DNA from: Pleionea sp. CnH1-48
GTDB lineage: Bacteria; Pseudomonadota; Gammaproteobacteria; Enterobacterales; Kangiellaceae
Assembly: GCF_024124665.1 (NCBI RefSeq)
Contig: NZ_JAMXSB010000018.1
Location: 1-64,000, forward strand
Direction: 5' to 3'
DNA length: 64,000 nt
Notes under the pieces: generated by a model
Databases searched by the model: none
Told to the model about the DNA's origin: nothing
The model's input: the letters and a program-made list of their open reading frames with translations, nothing else
Shown: positions 16,365 through 25,127 of the stretch, piece by piece
Layout: every line of letters starts with the position of its first letter
Position numbering within the stretch: the stretch's first letter is position 1
Position numbers and translations under genes: made by a program

Positions 16365-16898
16365 ATGGAGACAGTCGGTTTTTCTGAAGTGAACGATGTA
16401 CTTTACGGTGAGCTTAAGCAGTGTGCTCGTCGGCTATTAAAAGGGAATCATCAAGCTTTTTTTACAACAGAGCTGGTTCATGAAGCCATGGCTAAAATCA
16501 TTAAAAGTGATCCTTGTATTAATGACAAACGACATCTAGTTCTTATGGCCGCTAAAACAATGAGGTGGATTGTGGTAGAGGAAATACGAGCGAAAGTGGC
16601 GAAGAAACGAGAGGGAGGAAATCGTCTTACGCACTGGTATGATGAGCGGATAGGAAACTGGGCTGAGTTAGAAAACATTATCCACATAGATCGTGTTCTT
16701 AACCAACTCCAGAGTGTTAGTGAGCGTTCTGTTAATATCATTGAGCTGTATTACTTTTCTGGTTACTCACAAAAAGAAATTGCCGATATTCTTAGTCTCA
16801 GCATTCCCACTATTCAAAGAGATTTAAAGTTTTCAAGGGATTTTTTAATGGCATCAATTAGATCTATCGAAAATGAAAACTCCGCAATCTCGTACTGA
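16365..16898 (+). CDS. ECF-type RNA polymerase sigma factor (PknS-associated type)
   Basis: A 177-residue sigma-70 family protein of the PF07638 (Sig-70 ECF-like) group. Residues about 10-85 are region 2 (ARRLLKGNHQAFFTTELVHEA, ...MRWIVVEEIRAKVAKKREGG). Residues about 120-172 are region 4 with the helix-turn-helix SQKEIADILSLSIPTIQRDLK. A strong AGGAGGGGG lies just before ATG 16365. Its last 26 bases overlap the kinase gene, so the two are translationally coupled. No anti-sigma factor is adjacent. In Xanthomonas the comparable EcfK sigma factor is activated by its partner kinase PknS by threonine phosphorylation, so activation by the downstream kinase is a reasonable inference. Likely targets are the two divergent secreted-protein genes. 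Confidence 0.9.
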   Translation: METVGFSEVNDVLYGELKQCARRLLKGNHQAFFTTELVHEAMAKIIKSDPCINDKRHLVLMAAKTMRWIVVEEIRAKVAKKREGGNRLTHWYDERIGNWAELENIIHIDRVLNQLQSVSERSVNIIELYYFSGYSQKEIADILSLSIPTIQRDLKFSRDFLMASIRSIENENSAISY

Positions 16899-19611
16899 GT
16901 TTGTTGAGCTTAAGCGGCTCTACCTTCAGTGTTGTGATTTACCTTCTCATAAGAGAGAGGATTTTCTTTCGCAGCAAAATCTATCTGCCGAACATATTTT
17001 GTATCTTAAGAATATGTTCAATGTATGTGATGAAGAAACAAGCTGGAAATATGAAATCACTCAACAGGCCCAAGAAGCTATCAGTCAATTAGAAGTAGGC
17101 GAGTATCTTAGTGTTTACCGTATTGTCAGAATGATTGGAAGAGGCGGTATGGGCTTGGTTTATGAGGCAGAAAGGTGTGATGAGCATTACACACAGCGAG
17201 TCGCTATTAAAGTTCTTAGCGCCGTAGACTCTCTACAGCATGTTGAGTTATTTCACAATGAACGTCAGTATTTAGCTACACTGAATCACCCATGTATTGC
17301 ATCTCTAATTGATGGGGGGACATGTACCGACGGTTCTCCTTATCTGGTAATGGAGTATGTTGAAGGCAGCTCTATTGATGTCTATTGTAAAGAAAACAAC
17401 CTTTCACATTCGGAGGCCATTGAGCTTTTCTTACAGGTTTGTTCTGCTGTCGAGTATGCTCATCGACATCATATTATTCACTGTGATTTGAAGCCATCAA
17501 ATATATTAGTGACGAAGGATGGATGGGTAAAACTTATTGACTTTGGAATATCCTACAATATTTCTGGCATAGAGTTTAATACTAAGGCTTTTACTAAGGA
17601 GTATGCTAGTCCAGAGCAAGCAGCTGGGAAGACAATTAATCTGGTAACCGATATATTTAGTTTAGGCAAAGTGTTGCAAGAGTTAATCTCTCATGCTCCC
17701 AGAGCATCAACATTTCTTTATCATGCTGACATAAGCAATATTATTAAGAAAGCAACAGACGAAAGTCTAGATGTTCGTTATCAATCAGTCGAGTTGATGA
17801 AAAGAGATTTACGTAACTACCTCACCGCGAGGCCCGTTACTGCAACTCGTTATCGGCCAGGATATGTTTTTTCACTGTTCTGGCGTCGTTATCCTGGGCG
17901 AACAGTTTTGGCAATCTCCTTAATGTTAAGCATTTCTGTCGCTGTTGCTGGAAGTATTAAACTTAATATTAAATTAAAGCAGGAGCGTGATAGAGCTGTT
18001 ATTGCCGAGCATGATGCTGAAAGTAAATCCAGTTCCTTACAGCATACTGTTGAAATACTTTCTAGTTTATTAACGGGAATACAGCCTGACAACCTCAAGT
18101 CTAAGACTATTAGCATTGATTTTCTAATCAGTAATATAGTCAAAGCAGTGGATGAAACACCCAATATCGAGCCGCTTGCAGAGTATCAGGTTTATAACTC
18201 TCTCGCACAGCTATGCTTCAATGTTGGAAGATTGAAAGATGCTCTCAAATACTATAGAAAAGCATTAAACATCTCTAAAAATAAATCCCAACTACCATCA
18301 TCTAATTATGTTTCTTCGACTTTTAGAGTTGTTGAAGTATTGCGGACACTAGGCCATTTAAAAGATGCTGAGCAAGAACTAGAAAACATGATGCTTTCTC
18401 GTCATGGCGAGTTATCAGAGGAGCAAAAAGCCGAAGCAAACAACTTGATGGGAACTCTATTATTACGTCAAGGCTTACCTGAAGAGGGGCTGATGTATCT
18501 GGAAGCCGCTGAGAAATTTTGGGCCGGAAAGAATAACATCGAACAAATGATTTATATTGGAAATAATATAGCGGCTGCCTATTATGATTTGGGCAGATTT
18601 GAAGATGCCTATAAAACTCATTCTCGAGTTCTACAGCAAAAGCAGTATTTTTTCGGTGAGCTTCATTCGAGTACTATGCTGAGTGTTAATGGAGTGGCTC
18701 ATTCATTGTCAAAGCTAGGAGAATACACTCGAGCGAGAACTTATTTTTATCGTGCTTTAAGTGTTGGAAATTCTATTTTAGATAAGGACCATCCTGTCTT
18801 AGTGACTGTTATTAGACAGCTTGCTAAATTGGAATCAGAACTAGGGCGTTATAAACAGGCAAAAAGCATCTTGAATGATGCTCTTAACAATATGGATGAT
18901 GCTTCTATTATGCGAAGCCATTTAAGGGCTGATCTGGGTCTGATCGAGGCATCTTTTGGTTTTTGGGAGGAAGGCCAAGTTCTGTTAGAGCAAGCACTCC
19001 AGGAGCTAGGTAAGGAGTATGGCCCATCTTCAGCTCGAACTTTGTTGTATCGCGGAACTTTAGCCGAAATATATTGGCGATCAGGTAAGCGAGAACTTGG
19101 TAAATCTATGCTAGAGCTTGCGGAGTTACAGAATAAACAAATGTTTGGCGAAGATGATTACGGTTTAGGAGGGATCTATATTCGAAGAGCTAGGACGGCT
19201 CTATACGATGGCAACTGGGAGCAAGCCAGGCTTTTTATAGATAAGTCAGAGATTCTGCTTGATAAGTACTTTAAACCCAAACACTCAACTCAAATACATC
19301 TTTTGCTAGTCAAAGCTAATTTAGCTGAGAAGCAGCTTGATTGGAAACTTGCCCAAAAATATTATCAGGAGCTTGAGCTACGTATGGAAGGATTTCCACC
19401 ATCATCTATATGGAGGCGATTACTAACCGTATATAGTGCTCAGGTAAAGTGGATGACTACTGACAATCAGTTAGCACTGGAGTCGCTAAAAGAAAGCTAC
19501 CTGAAAATTCGCGAGGATTTAGGGGAGAAGATGATGTTTAGTGCAGATTTAAGCGCGGTTGCTAAAATGCTGCAACTGAACAGTTTTTCGACATCAAAAG
19601 AAAAGCGCTAG
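16873..19611 (+). CDS. Transmembrane Ser/Thr protein kinase with TPR-like C-terminal domain
   Basis: A 912-residue Hanks-type kinase. The kinase domain, residues about 83-320, has the glycine loop GRGGMG (89-94), the VAIK lysine K113, the catalytic loop HCDLKPSN (D205, N210), DFG (223-225) and the SPEQA segment. The usual HRD is HCD, so it is a non-RD kinase. One membrane helix follows at about 344-362 (TVLAISLMLSISVAVAG). The remaining 540 residues are helical repeats of TPR type (GRLKDALKYYRKALNIS, GRFEDAYKTHSRVL) and by orientation are probably periplasmic. The gene overlaps the sigma-factor gene by 26 bases. Probable role: to sense an extracytoplasmic cue through the TPR domain and activate the ECF factor; the signal is unknown. 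Confidence 0.92.
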   Translation: MKTPQSRTEFVELKRLYLQCCDLPSHKREDFLSQQNLSAEHILYLKNMFNVCDEETSWKYEITQQAQEAISQLEVGEYLSVYRIVRMIGRGGMGLVYEAERCDEHYTQRVAIKVLSAVDSLQHVELFHNERQYLATLNHPCIASLIDGGTCTDGSPYLVMEYVEGSSIDVYCKENNLSHSEAIELFLQVCSAVEYAHRHHIIHCDLKPSNILVTKDGWVKLIDFGISYNISGIEFNTKAFTKEYASPEQAAGKTINLVTDIFSLGKVLQELISHAPRASTFLYHADISNIIKKATDESLDVRYQSVELMKRDLRNYLTARPVTATRYRPGYVFSLFWRRYPGRTVLAISLMLSISVAVAGSIKLNIKLKQERDRAVIAEHDAESKSSSLQHTVEILSSLLTGIQPDNLKSKTISIDFLISNIVKAVDETPNIEPLAEYQVYNSLAQLCFNVGRLKDALKYYRKALNISKNKSQLPSSNYVSSTFRVVEVLRTLGHLKDAEQELENMMLSRHGELSEEQKAEANNLMGTLLLRQGLPEEGLMYLEAAEKFWAGKNNIEQMIYIGNNIAAAYYDLGRFEDAYKTHSRVLQQKQYFFGELHSSTMLSVNGVAHSLSKLGEYTRARTYFYRALSVGNSILDKDHPVLVTVIRQLAKLESELGRYKQAKSILNDALNNMDDASIMRSHLRADLGLIEASFGFWEEGQVLLEQALQELGKEYGPSSARTLLYRGTLAEIYWRSGKRELGKSMLELAELQNKQMFGEDDYGLGGIYIRRARTALYDGNWEQARLFIDKSEILLDKYFKPKHSTQIHLLLVKANLAEKQLDWKLAQKYYQELELRMEGFPPSSIWRRLLTVYSAQVKWMTTDNQLALESLKESYLKIREDLGEKMMFSADLSAVAKMLQLNSFSTSKEKR

Positions 19612-19781
19612 TAACATAATCAATAAAACGGCAATAATGGCCATAAATGGTTCCTTTTTTAATCTTTATATCTAATGGACACTAGAGATTGTACTGAATA
19701 CATCTCTAGTTGCCACCCCAAAACATTAAATAAATGTTTCTGCGGTTATTTTGTATGCTTGTCGAGTTGTTGTTTCGAATG

Positions 19782-20057
19782 TTACTTGTCTCGAGCGCTT
19801 TTCTCTTTTAGTTGTTCTTCGGTCACCGGATCTTTCAGACTTTCTAATGGATCTGGATTACTTGCCTGACAAGTTTCCTGATAACTCCTGCTTGATTCGC
19901 CCTTAGAGTCTATTGAAACACTCCATGAGTGATTGACTTCACCAACACAGTCGCCTGAGTAGTAGTTGTTGAGAGGATCTCTTTCAGCTTGATGAGCACA
20001 AGCGCTAAGCCCTAGTAGAGTCATTAGGGTAAAAGAAACTGATTTTACATTTTGCAT
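19782..20057 (-). CDS. Small putative lipoprotein
   Basis: A 91-residue protein with a lipoprotein signal ending in GLSAC (Cys20), followed by a short polar mature part with two further Cys (GDCVGEV and ETCQAS) that could form a disulphide. AAGGAAG precedes the ATG. No family is recognised and no function is proposed. It is single, converging with the kinase gene across about 170 bases without a recognisable gene. Confidence 0.7.
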   Translation of the reverse strand: MQNVKSVSFTLMTLLGLSACAHQAERDPLNNYYSGDCVGEVNHSWSVSIDSKGESSRSYQETCQASNPDPLESLKDPVTEEQLKEKSARDK

Positions 20058-20255
20058 AGGAGCTTCCTTATTTTGTGTCGCTCTTTTGACAAGGACTGAT
20101 CGCCAGTGTTCCTTACTTTGTAAACTATCATGATTATTATCAGGCGGCCAAATCTGACATGGATAGAACGGGAAATTTTATTTTGAGATATTGTGTTGGT
20201 TGAAGTAATCAGCTCGACTGACTTAAACTGACAAAAAAGACCGATGAGCTAGTAC

Positions 20256-20891
20256 ATGAAAAAAATACAATGGTACTTCGACTTTCTTTCTCCTTTCGCT
20301 TATTTCCAGTTACAACAGTTTAATCAGTTACCTGCTGATGTTGAGGTGGAATTCAAACCTACCTTGTTAGCTGGTCTACTAAAACATTGGCAGCAAAAAG
20401 GTCCTGCTGAAATCCCACCCAAACGCGAGTTCACTTATCGCTATATACACTGGTTGGCTAAGCAACAAAATATTCCCTTCAAGATGCCACCAGAGCATCC
20501 TTTTCATCCACTAAAAACGTTACGACTCGCCATTGCTTGCCGTAGTTCTTATCAAAGTGTTCACGCTATTTTTGACTACTTGTGGAATGCTGGATACTCG
20601 CAAGACGATGCGACTCAATGGGAGCTACTTTGTCGTAAACTGGATGTGACAGATTGGCAACAAGCGGTTGCTTCAGACAACGTAAAACAGGAACTTCGCA
20701 GCAACACTGATGAAGCCATTGCTCGTCAGGTGTTTGGGGTGCCTACCTTTGTATGCGATGAAAAAATCTTTTGGGGATTTGATGCCTTCCCTATGTTGCT
20801 GGACTATTTGCAGAATGGTGATATGTTCGATGATGAAGAAAATGCCAGATTGGAGCAACTTCCTGAAGGTGTTCAACGCAAGATTGATTAA
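20256..20891 (+). CDS. 2-hydroxychromene-2-carboxylate isomerase family protein (DsbA-like)
   Basis: A 211-residue kappa-class glutathione-transferase/HCCA isomerase. The N-terminal DFLSPFAYFQ has the Ser used in place of the DsbA Cys-Pro-His-Cys, and the C-terminal QVFGVPTFVCDEKIFWGFDAF holds the cis-Pro loop (GVPTF) and the usual WG-D ending. Characterised members isomerise 2-hydroxychromene-2-carboxylate in naphthalene breakdown, but many homologues outside such pathways are general GSH-dependent enzymes. No aromatic-degradation genes are nearby, so the specific reaction is uncertain. It is cytoplasmic, with a PH-domain gene 18 bases downstream. Confidence 0.88.
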   Translation: MKKIQWYFDFLSPFAYFQLQQFNQLPADVEVEFKPTLLAGLLKHWQQKGPAEIPPKREFTYRYIHWLAKQQNIPFKMPPEHPFHPLKTLRLAIACRSSYQSVHAIFDYLWNAGYSQDDATQWELLCRKLDVTDWQQAVASDNVKQELRSNTDEAIARQVFGVPTFVCDEKIFWGFDAFPMLLDYLQNGDMFDDEENARLEQLPEGVQRKID

Positions 20892-20909
20892 TTGAAGATG
20901 GAGTGAGAA

Positions 20910-21287
20910 ATGGGTTTTTTAAGTGGCTTAATGGGTAATGCTTCTGAGGTTGATTTAGAGAAACTTAGCGAAGACCTTAGCCCTATCTTGGGTGAGGGCG
21001 AAGCCATTACTATGGGGTATAAGGTTGTTAGAGATATGTTTGTTTTTACCAACAAACGTATGATTTTGATCGATAAACAGGGGATGACTGGTAAGAAAAC
21101 GGAGTATCTTTCTATTCCTTATAAGTCCATTACCTCGTTTTCTGTCGAAACCGCTGGGCACTTTGACATGGAAGCCGAACTGATTGTATGGATTTCGGGA
21201 CGCTCGGAACCTATTATGCGTGAGTTGAAAAAAGGTACCGATGTCGTTGGTATTCAAAAAATGATCGCAACTTATGCTTTGAAGTAA
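20910..21287 (+). CDS. Bacterial PH-domain protein
   Basis: A 125-residue cytoplasmic protein consisting almost entirely of a bacterial pleckstrin-homology fold (PF08000 type). MFVFTNKRMILIDKQGMTGKKTEYLSIPY contains the characteristic FTNKR(M)ILID strand pair and SIPYKSITSFSVE the following strand. The role of these stand-alone PH proteins is not established. It starts 18 bases after the isomerase gene and is probably in the same transcript; nothing in the sequence links the two functions. Confidence 0.82.
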   Translation: MGFLSGLMGNASEVDLEKLSEDLSPILGEGEAITMGYKVVRDMFVFTNKRMILIDKQGMTGKKTEYLSIPYKSITSFSVETAGHFDMEAELIVWISGRSEPIMRELKKGTDVVGIQKMIATYALK

Positions 21288-21319
21288 TCTCTATTCTGAA
21301 TTACTGTTGGCGAACTTTC

Positions 21320-22189
21320 TCAATGCATCTGTTTTAGAGCTTGTCCTAGTTGATGGATAAGTTCTTTTTTAGGGTTAATGGTTCGCCAAACTAAGGCTAT
21401 ATGGCGTGAAGGCTTAGGATCGTCGAAATTGATATACGCTAGATTATCATTGTCTTTTTTGGCTATAGATGGAATTAATGTGATCCCTGAGCCCGCTGCA
21501 ACCATCGCTCTTAATGTTTCCATTGAGGTTGCTCTAAAGTCTTCTTCGTCACTATCTACCTGTTTGCAAATATCCAGTGCCTGGGAGCGAAGGCAATGAC
21601 CTTCTGTTAATAGTAATAACTTTTGTTGTTCTAATTCTTTTAGTTGAATGCTTGCTTTAGATGATAGAGGATGCTCTGTGGGAACCGCTAACAAAAAATC
21701 ATCCTCAAATAGTTCTATGTTTTCAAACTGGTCATCATTGACAGGGAGGGCTAGTATTGCGCAGTCAAGTTCTCCATTTGCCAGTTGCTCTAATAACACT
21801 TCGGTTTTTTCTTCCACTAAGAGTAACTTTAACAAGGGATATTCTTTTTTGATAAAAGAGACATAGCTTGGCAGCAGATAACTTGCAACGGTTGGAAATG
21901 CTCCCATCTTCAAAGTGCCTTTTTGTGGTTCTTTTGAGCTCTCTGCCACACGGTTTATCTGTTCTACCTCAGCCAATATGCGGCGAGCAGAGGCTATGAT
22001 TTTCTCTCCATTATCCGTTATGAGAACTTTTTTATTGGTGCGCTCAAAAAGTTCCACATCGAGATATTGTTCCATTTTTTTTAACTGAGTCGACAGTGTT
22101 GGTTGACTCACATGACACTGTTCTGCTGCCTGGCTGAAGCTTTTTAAATCGGCAACGGCCACTAAGTATTTTAAATCTCTAAGATTCAT
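21320..22189 (-). CDS. oxyR: Hydrogen peroxide-inducible regulator OxyR
   Basis: A 289-residue LysR-type regulator. Residues 1-60 form the winged helix (MNLRDLKYLVAVADLKSFSQAAE, VSQPTLSTQLKKME). The regulatory domain has the OxyR redox pair in exactly the E. coli positions, Cys199 and Cys208 within EGHCLRSQALDIC, followed by FRATSMETLRAMVAAGSGITLIPS. Oxidation to the disulphide by H2O2 would turn on peroxide-defence genes such as katG, ahpC and dps. It is monocistronic, and no peroxide-defence gene is within the window. The ATG gives the standard start MNLRDLKYL. Confidence 0.96.
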   Translation of the reverse strand: MNLRDLKYLVAVADLKSFSQAAEQCHVSQPTLSTQLKKMEQYLDVELFERTNKKVLITDNGEKIIASARRILAEVEQINRVAESSKEPQKGTLKMGAFPTVASYLLPSYVSFIKKEYPLLKLLLVEEKTEVLLEQLANGELDCAILALPVNDDQFENIELFEDDFLLAVPTEHPLSSKASIQLKELEQQKLLLLTEGHCLRSQALDICKQVDSDEEDFRATSMETLRAMVAAGSGITLIPSIAKKDNDNLAYINFDDPKPSRHIALVWRTINPKKELIHQLGQALKQMH

Positions 22190-22400
22190 ATTTTCGTCTT
22201 CATTGATTGTATCTATTAGTCACATAGATTCTGTCAATAGTAGGGTGAGCTTTATAGATAAATTTAAACATGACACGGATTTATGGTGCAAGGTATTGCT
22301 CGACACTAATTGTATTTATTTTCGTTGACTAATAGAGTCGCAAAGAATCATTGTGTTACAGACAGGTGAAGCTCATTGGGTAATAGAAGATACTCGAGTG

Positions 22401-23552
22401 TTAGGAGTAGGTTCCATATAAGGCAATTTGGTTTCGACCATGTTGTTTTGCGTGATATAAGGCTTCATCAGCCTGTTTGATGCTACGAGAAAGCGATTCG
22501 CCAGCCTTTGCAATACCGATGCTGACGGTGAGATGAAGGGGAGTATGCTGGCAGGTGATCGGGCTATTCTCTATTCCTTCACGAATACGATCTGCAATGA
22601 CTAATGTTAAATTTTCTGGTATGTTGGGAAAGTAAACGACAAATTCTTCTCCACCATAACGACCAATTGTGTCGGTGCTACGTAAATTACTTTGAACCAG
22701 CTCAACAATATGGCGCAGAGCTTTATCTCCTATCAAATGACCGTGTTGATCATTAATCTTTTTAAAATAATCAATATCAATGATGAGTAAGTAACCCTGT
22801 GCAGTTTCATCATGACGTTTGATTTGTCGTTTTAAAGATTCAAATAATGCTCGACGATTAAGAATACCCGTGAGGCCATCGATATTGGCTAGATACTGAA
22901 GTTGTTTGTTGCGCATACCGGATATAATCATCAATGCAGCATAAAAAAGTGCTGCGATACAAATAGCATGAGCCATTCTGATAAGTTGAGCGATGGTGTA
23001 GGTATTTAACGCCAGGTTTTGATCGTCAGGAAGAAAAAGTCCTGCCATTCTGAATAAATAGAGCAAGGTTAAAGTTAACAATATATACAGCAAAAATGCG
23101 ACTTCATCTGGCAGCAATCCCTTTGGCGTTTTGAGGATCTGGTAAACAGTATAAAAACATAAAGAGGCTAAAAAAATACAGAGTATCGAAACTCTCCAAA
23201 TAACATCCAGTCCGACCCAGTAAGCTGTCAGGTTAAAGCCAGTGCCAACAATAACCCAAATGATCAGCAAAGAAATATGTTGATTAAGATTGAGCGCTTT
23301 GAAGCATCCTTTCAAAATTAGAACATAAGCAATGAGGATGAGGGTGTTGGTCAGAAGCACTAGCAATTCAGAGGTTGATTGTTCTGGTTGAAAAACGGGA
23401 ATGGAGTCACGCAAGAAAAATAGCAGAGCCGCAAGAAACCATTCTAATGTACCCGCCGTGGCCTTATTTTTTAGCCAAAAGTAGCCAGAAACGATAAGTA
23501 ACTGGGACGAAATTAAAAAAAGAAGGGTGGTTATGGTGTCATTATCATACAT
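22401..23552 (-). CDS. Membrane diguanylate cyclase (GGDEF)
   Basis: A polytopic sensor with about seven hydrophobic helices in residues 1-205 and a C-terminal GGDEF domain from about 220. The active site reads GRYGGEEF and is preceded at five residues by the inhibitory site RSTD, so product inhibition is expected. The DGLTGILNRRALFE, DIDYFKKINDQHGH and SIGIAK segments are intact. It should make c-di-GMP from two GTP in response to an unknown membrane cue. I use the ATG at 23552 (MYDNDTITTLLF), just ahead of the first helix; a TTG at 23606 would add 18 residues. It is a single gene, and no recognisable gene lies in the 290-base region upstream. Confidence 0.9.
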   Translation of the reverse strand: MYDNDTITTLLFLISSQLLIVSGYFWLKNKATAGTLEWFLAALLFFLRDSIPVFQPEQSTSELLVLLTNTLILIAYVLILKGCFKALNLNQHISLLIIWVIVGTGFNLTAYWVGLDVIWRVSILCIFLASLCFYTVYQILKTPKGLLPDEVAFLLYILLTLTLLYLFRMAGLFLPDDQNLALNTYTIAQLIRMAHAICIAALFYAALMIISGMRNKQLQYLANIDGLTGILNRRALFESLKRQIKRHDETAQGYLLIIDIDYFKKINDQHGHLIGDKALRHIVELVQSNLRSTDTIGRYGGEEFVVYFPNIPENLTLVIADRIREGIENSPITCQHTPLHLTVSIGIAKAGESLSRSIKQADEALYHAKQHGRNQIALYGTYS

Positions 23553-23846
23553 CGAACATGCTCTGGTGATAGCGCTGATATCACATTGATTTACGTCAGC
23601 CAGCAATGGCGCTACCCTGAAGAATCCATTTATGTATAACTAAAACTGGATAAAAAATCAACAAAGTAAGACTTGGTGGTTAGTCTACTCGTGGGGCCTT
23701 TGTTTAGTGTCTGCTAGCATTGGGTTGCTGCAGTGCGATGTGGCCTTTTGTCATTGATTTAGGGCAATTGAGAGGTTTTTTCTTTACTCTTGATAGGGCC
23801 CATATAATATTGGACGGTTAGCAACTGTAAGTTCAGGAAACTTGGT

Positions 23847-24296
23847 ATGAAATATGTTTTAGGCGTCATTGCCGGGCTAGTCGGGTATTTTTTCTGGTTC
23901 GAGCCTTTATTTATTAATAATGGAGAAGAGTCTCATCCGCGCATGGCTTTGTATAACGCGTCTCAGACCAATGAGGTGATTAAGGCCATGTCAGAGCAGG
24001 CGAAGCAAGATTCAGCGAAAGGAAAAGAATCCGGTAAAAACTTTATTGCTACGTTAAAAGACAAAGATTTTAGTGATCCAGACGTGCAAAAAGCCTTGTA
24101 TCAGGCAACGAAACAGTTGTGTGAGAATCCTGCTTTTAGCCAAAGGTTTGAATTGTCGACAGAGCAATGTATCGAGCGAACCATGGCTTACTATAAGAAG
24201 TGCGAAAATTCTTTATTGGATGACATGATGACCATTATGTTAAACCCTGATGCCGTGATAGAAAACGGAGTTGGTGCACTTAAATGCCAAGCCTAG
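23847..24296 (+). CDS. Hypothetical exported or membrane-anchored protein
   Basis: A 149-residue protein with an N-terminal hydrophobic segment (VLGVIAGLVGYFFWF) that is either an anchor or an uncleaved signal, followed by a helical soluble domain with four Cys (LCENPAF, QCIERT, KKCENS, LKCQA). I do not recognise the family. A fair ATG context with AGGAAACTT precedes it. It is single and upstream of the bufferin operon, from which it is separated by about 300 bases. Confidence 0.65.
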   Translation: MKYVLGVIAGLVGYFFWFEPLFINNGEESHPRMALYNASQTNEVIKAMSEQAKQDSAKGKESGKNFIATLKDKDFSDPDVQKALYQATKQLCENPAFSQRFELSTEQCIERTMAYYKKCENSLLDDMMTIMLNPDAVIENGVGALKCQA

Positions 24297-24600
24297 TTGT
24301 TAATTATTAGTCTTTAGAGGCTGTTTTTTTTCGGCAGTCTCTATATCCCTCTTTTTCATATTGGTACTCCCTTCAAGAATTGAGATAAACCTCTCAGCTT
24401 ATTATATATTGCGAAATTTCTGCGCTAAATTAGAGTCCTTTGCACAAAAACAGCTATTCTTTTTCTATCAACATGATTTTTACGACAAGTTGTAACAAAC
24501 AACACCGGGATTAATCTATTGAGCAAGCTCACAACCTTTTTGATGACAATTCTGAGCTGAATATTTGTATGACATTGTCGTTTTGATCTGGAGAGTAAGT
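24297..24600 (+). other. Intergenic region upstream of the bufferin operon
   Basis: 304 bases without a gene. An imperfect hairpin with a T8 loop (AGAGGCTG...CAGTCTCT, about 24315-24342) lies near the end of the preceding gene and could be its terminator. I find no clear sigma-70 promoter and no CueR-like dyad, so how the operon is controlled is not visible here. Confidence 0.5.
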
Positions 24601-25068
24601 ATGAAAATGAATGATAAAAAATTGACGGGCGCTGCGTTGGCTATGGCCGCTGCAACATTAGTAGGGTGTTCGTCGGTTGGCAACGATGGTTCTTCATCGG
24701 CGTCGGCTGCTTCGGCGGGAACAACGGATTTGGTGCACTGTTACGATGTTAATGTATGTAAAGGCCATAATGATTGTAAAACCGCTGATAATGCTTGTGC
24801 TGGGCATGCTGAATGCAAAGGCACTGGCTTTGTGGCTATGCCTTCTAAGTCCTGTAGCGATGTGGGTGGCAAAATTAAAGACAGCTATCGTGGCACAGTA
24901 TCTACAGCTGATTTAGTCCATTGTTATGATGTTAATATCTGTAAAGGTCATAATGATTGCAAAACTGCTGACAATGCTTGTGCGGGTCACGCTCAGTGTA
25001 AAGGCACTGGCTTTGTCGCTGCTCCTGCAAAATCTTGCAAAGACATTGGCGGAAAAATTGGCGCTTAA
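24601..25068 (+). CDS. bufA: Bufferin-type precursor lipoprotein with duplicated six-Cys module
   Basis: A 155-residue secreted precursor. A lipoprotein signal ends in LVGC (Cys23) and a Ser follows, so outer-membrane sorting is likely. The mature part is two nearly identical modules, residues 43-91 and 104-152, offset by 61 residues. Each has six Cys (47, 53, 59, 66, 72, 85 and 108, 114, 120, 127, 133, 146) in the pattern [30 protein letters not shown]...SC. Cys-rich peptides next to DUF692 and DUF2063 genes are bufferin precursors; in characterised cases some Cys become thiooxazoles and the peptide binds copper. The start is ATG 24601 with GGAGAG five bases upstream; the in-frame TTG at 24565 lacks one. 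The function in copper handling is inferred from family and context; the modified residues cannot be predicted. Confidence 0.82.
   Translation: MKMNDKKLTGAALAMAAATLVGCSSVGNDGSSSASAASAGTTDLVHCYDVNVCKGHNDCKTADNACAGHAECKGTGFVAMPSKSCSDVGGKIKDSYRGTVSTADLVHCYDVNICKGHNDCKTADNACAGHAQCKGTGFVAAPAKSCKDIGGKIGA
24727..24873 (+). repeat. Bufferin module, copy 1
   Basis: This segment encodes residues 43-91 of the bufferin precursor. It is about 85-90% identical at protein level to copy 2 but shows many synonymous base differences, so the duplication is not recent. Confidence 0.9.
24910..25056 (+). repeat. Bufferin module, copy 2
   Basis: This segment encodes residues 104-152. It keeps all six Cys of copy 1 and differs mainly at V/I, E/Q, M/A and S/K positions. 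The linker between copies ([11 protein letters not shown]) is shorter and without Cys. Confidence 0.9.
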
Positions 25069-25089
25069 TGTTATCAATGATCATCTCTC

Positions 25090-25108
25090 GGAGGCGCTAA
25101 GCGCCTCC
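25090..25108 (+). terminator. Intra-operon hairpin between bufA and bufB
   Basis: GGAGGCGC-TAA-GCGCCTCC gives a perfect 8-bp GC-rich stem within the 59-base gap, with no T run. Its place suggests a partial terminator or a stabiliser that raises the amount of precursor mRNA relative to the modification genes downstream. Confidence 0.6.
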
Positions 25109-25127
25109 TGCTATTAGTTGAGTAACG

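Noticed and set aside
19675-19869. A Cys-rich 64-codon plus-strand frame
   Set aside because: It overlaps the lipoprotein gene on the other strand and lacks a start context; the Cys and Ser come from the complement of that gene's end.
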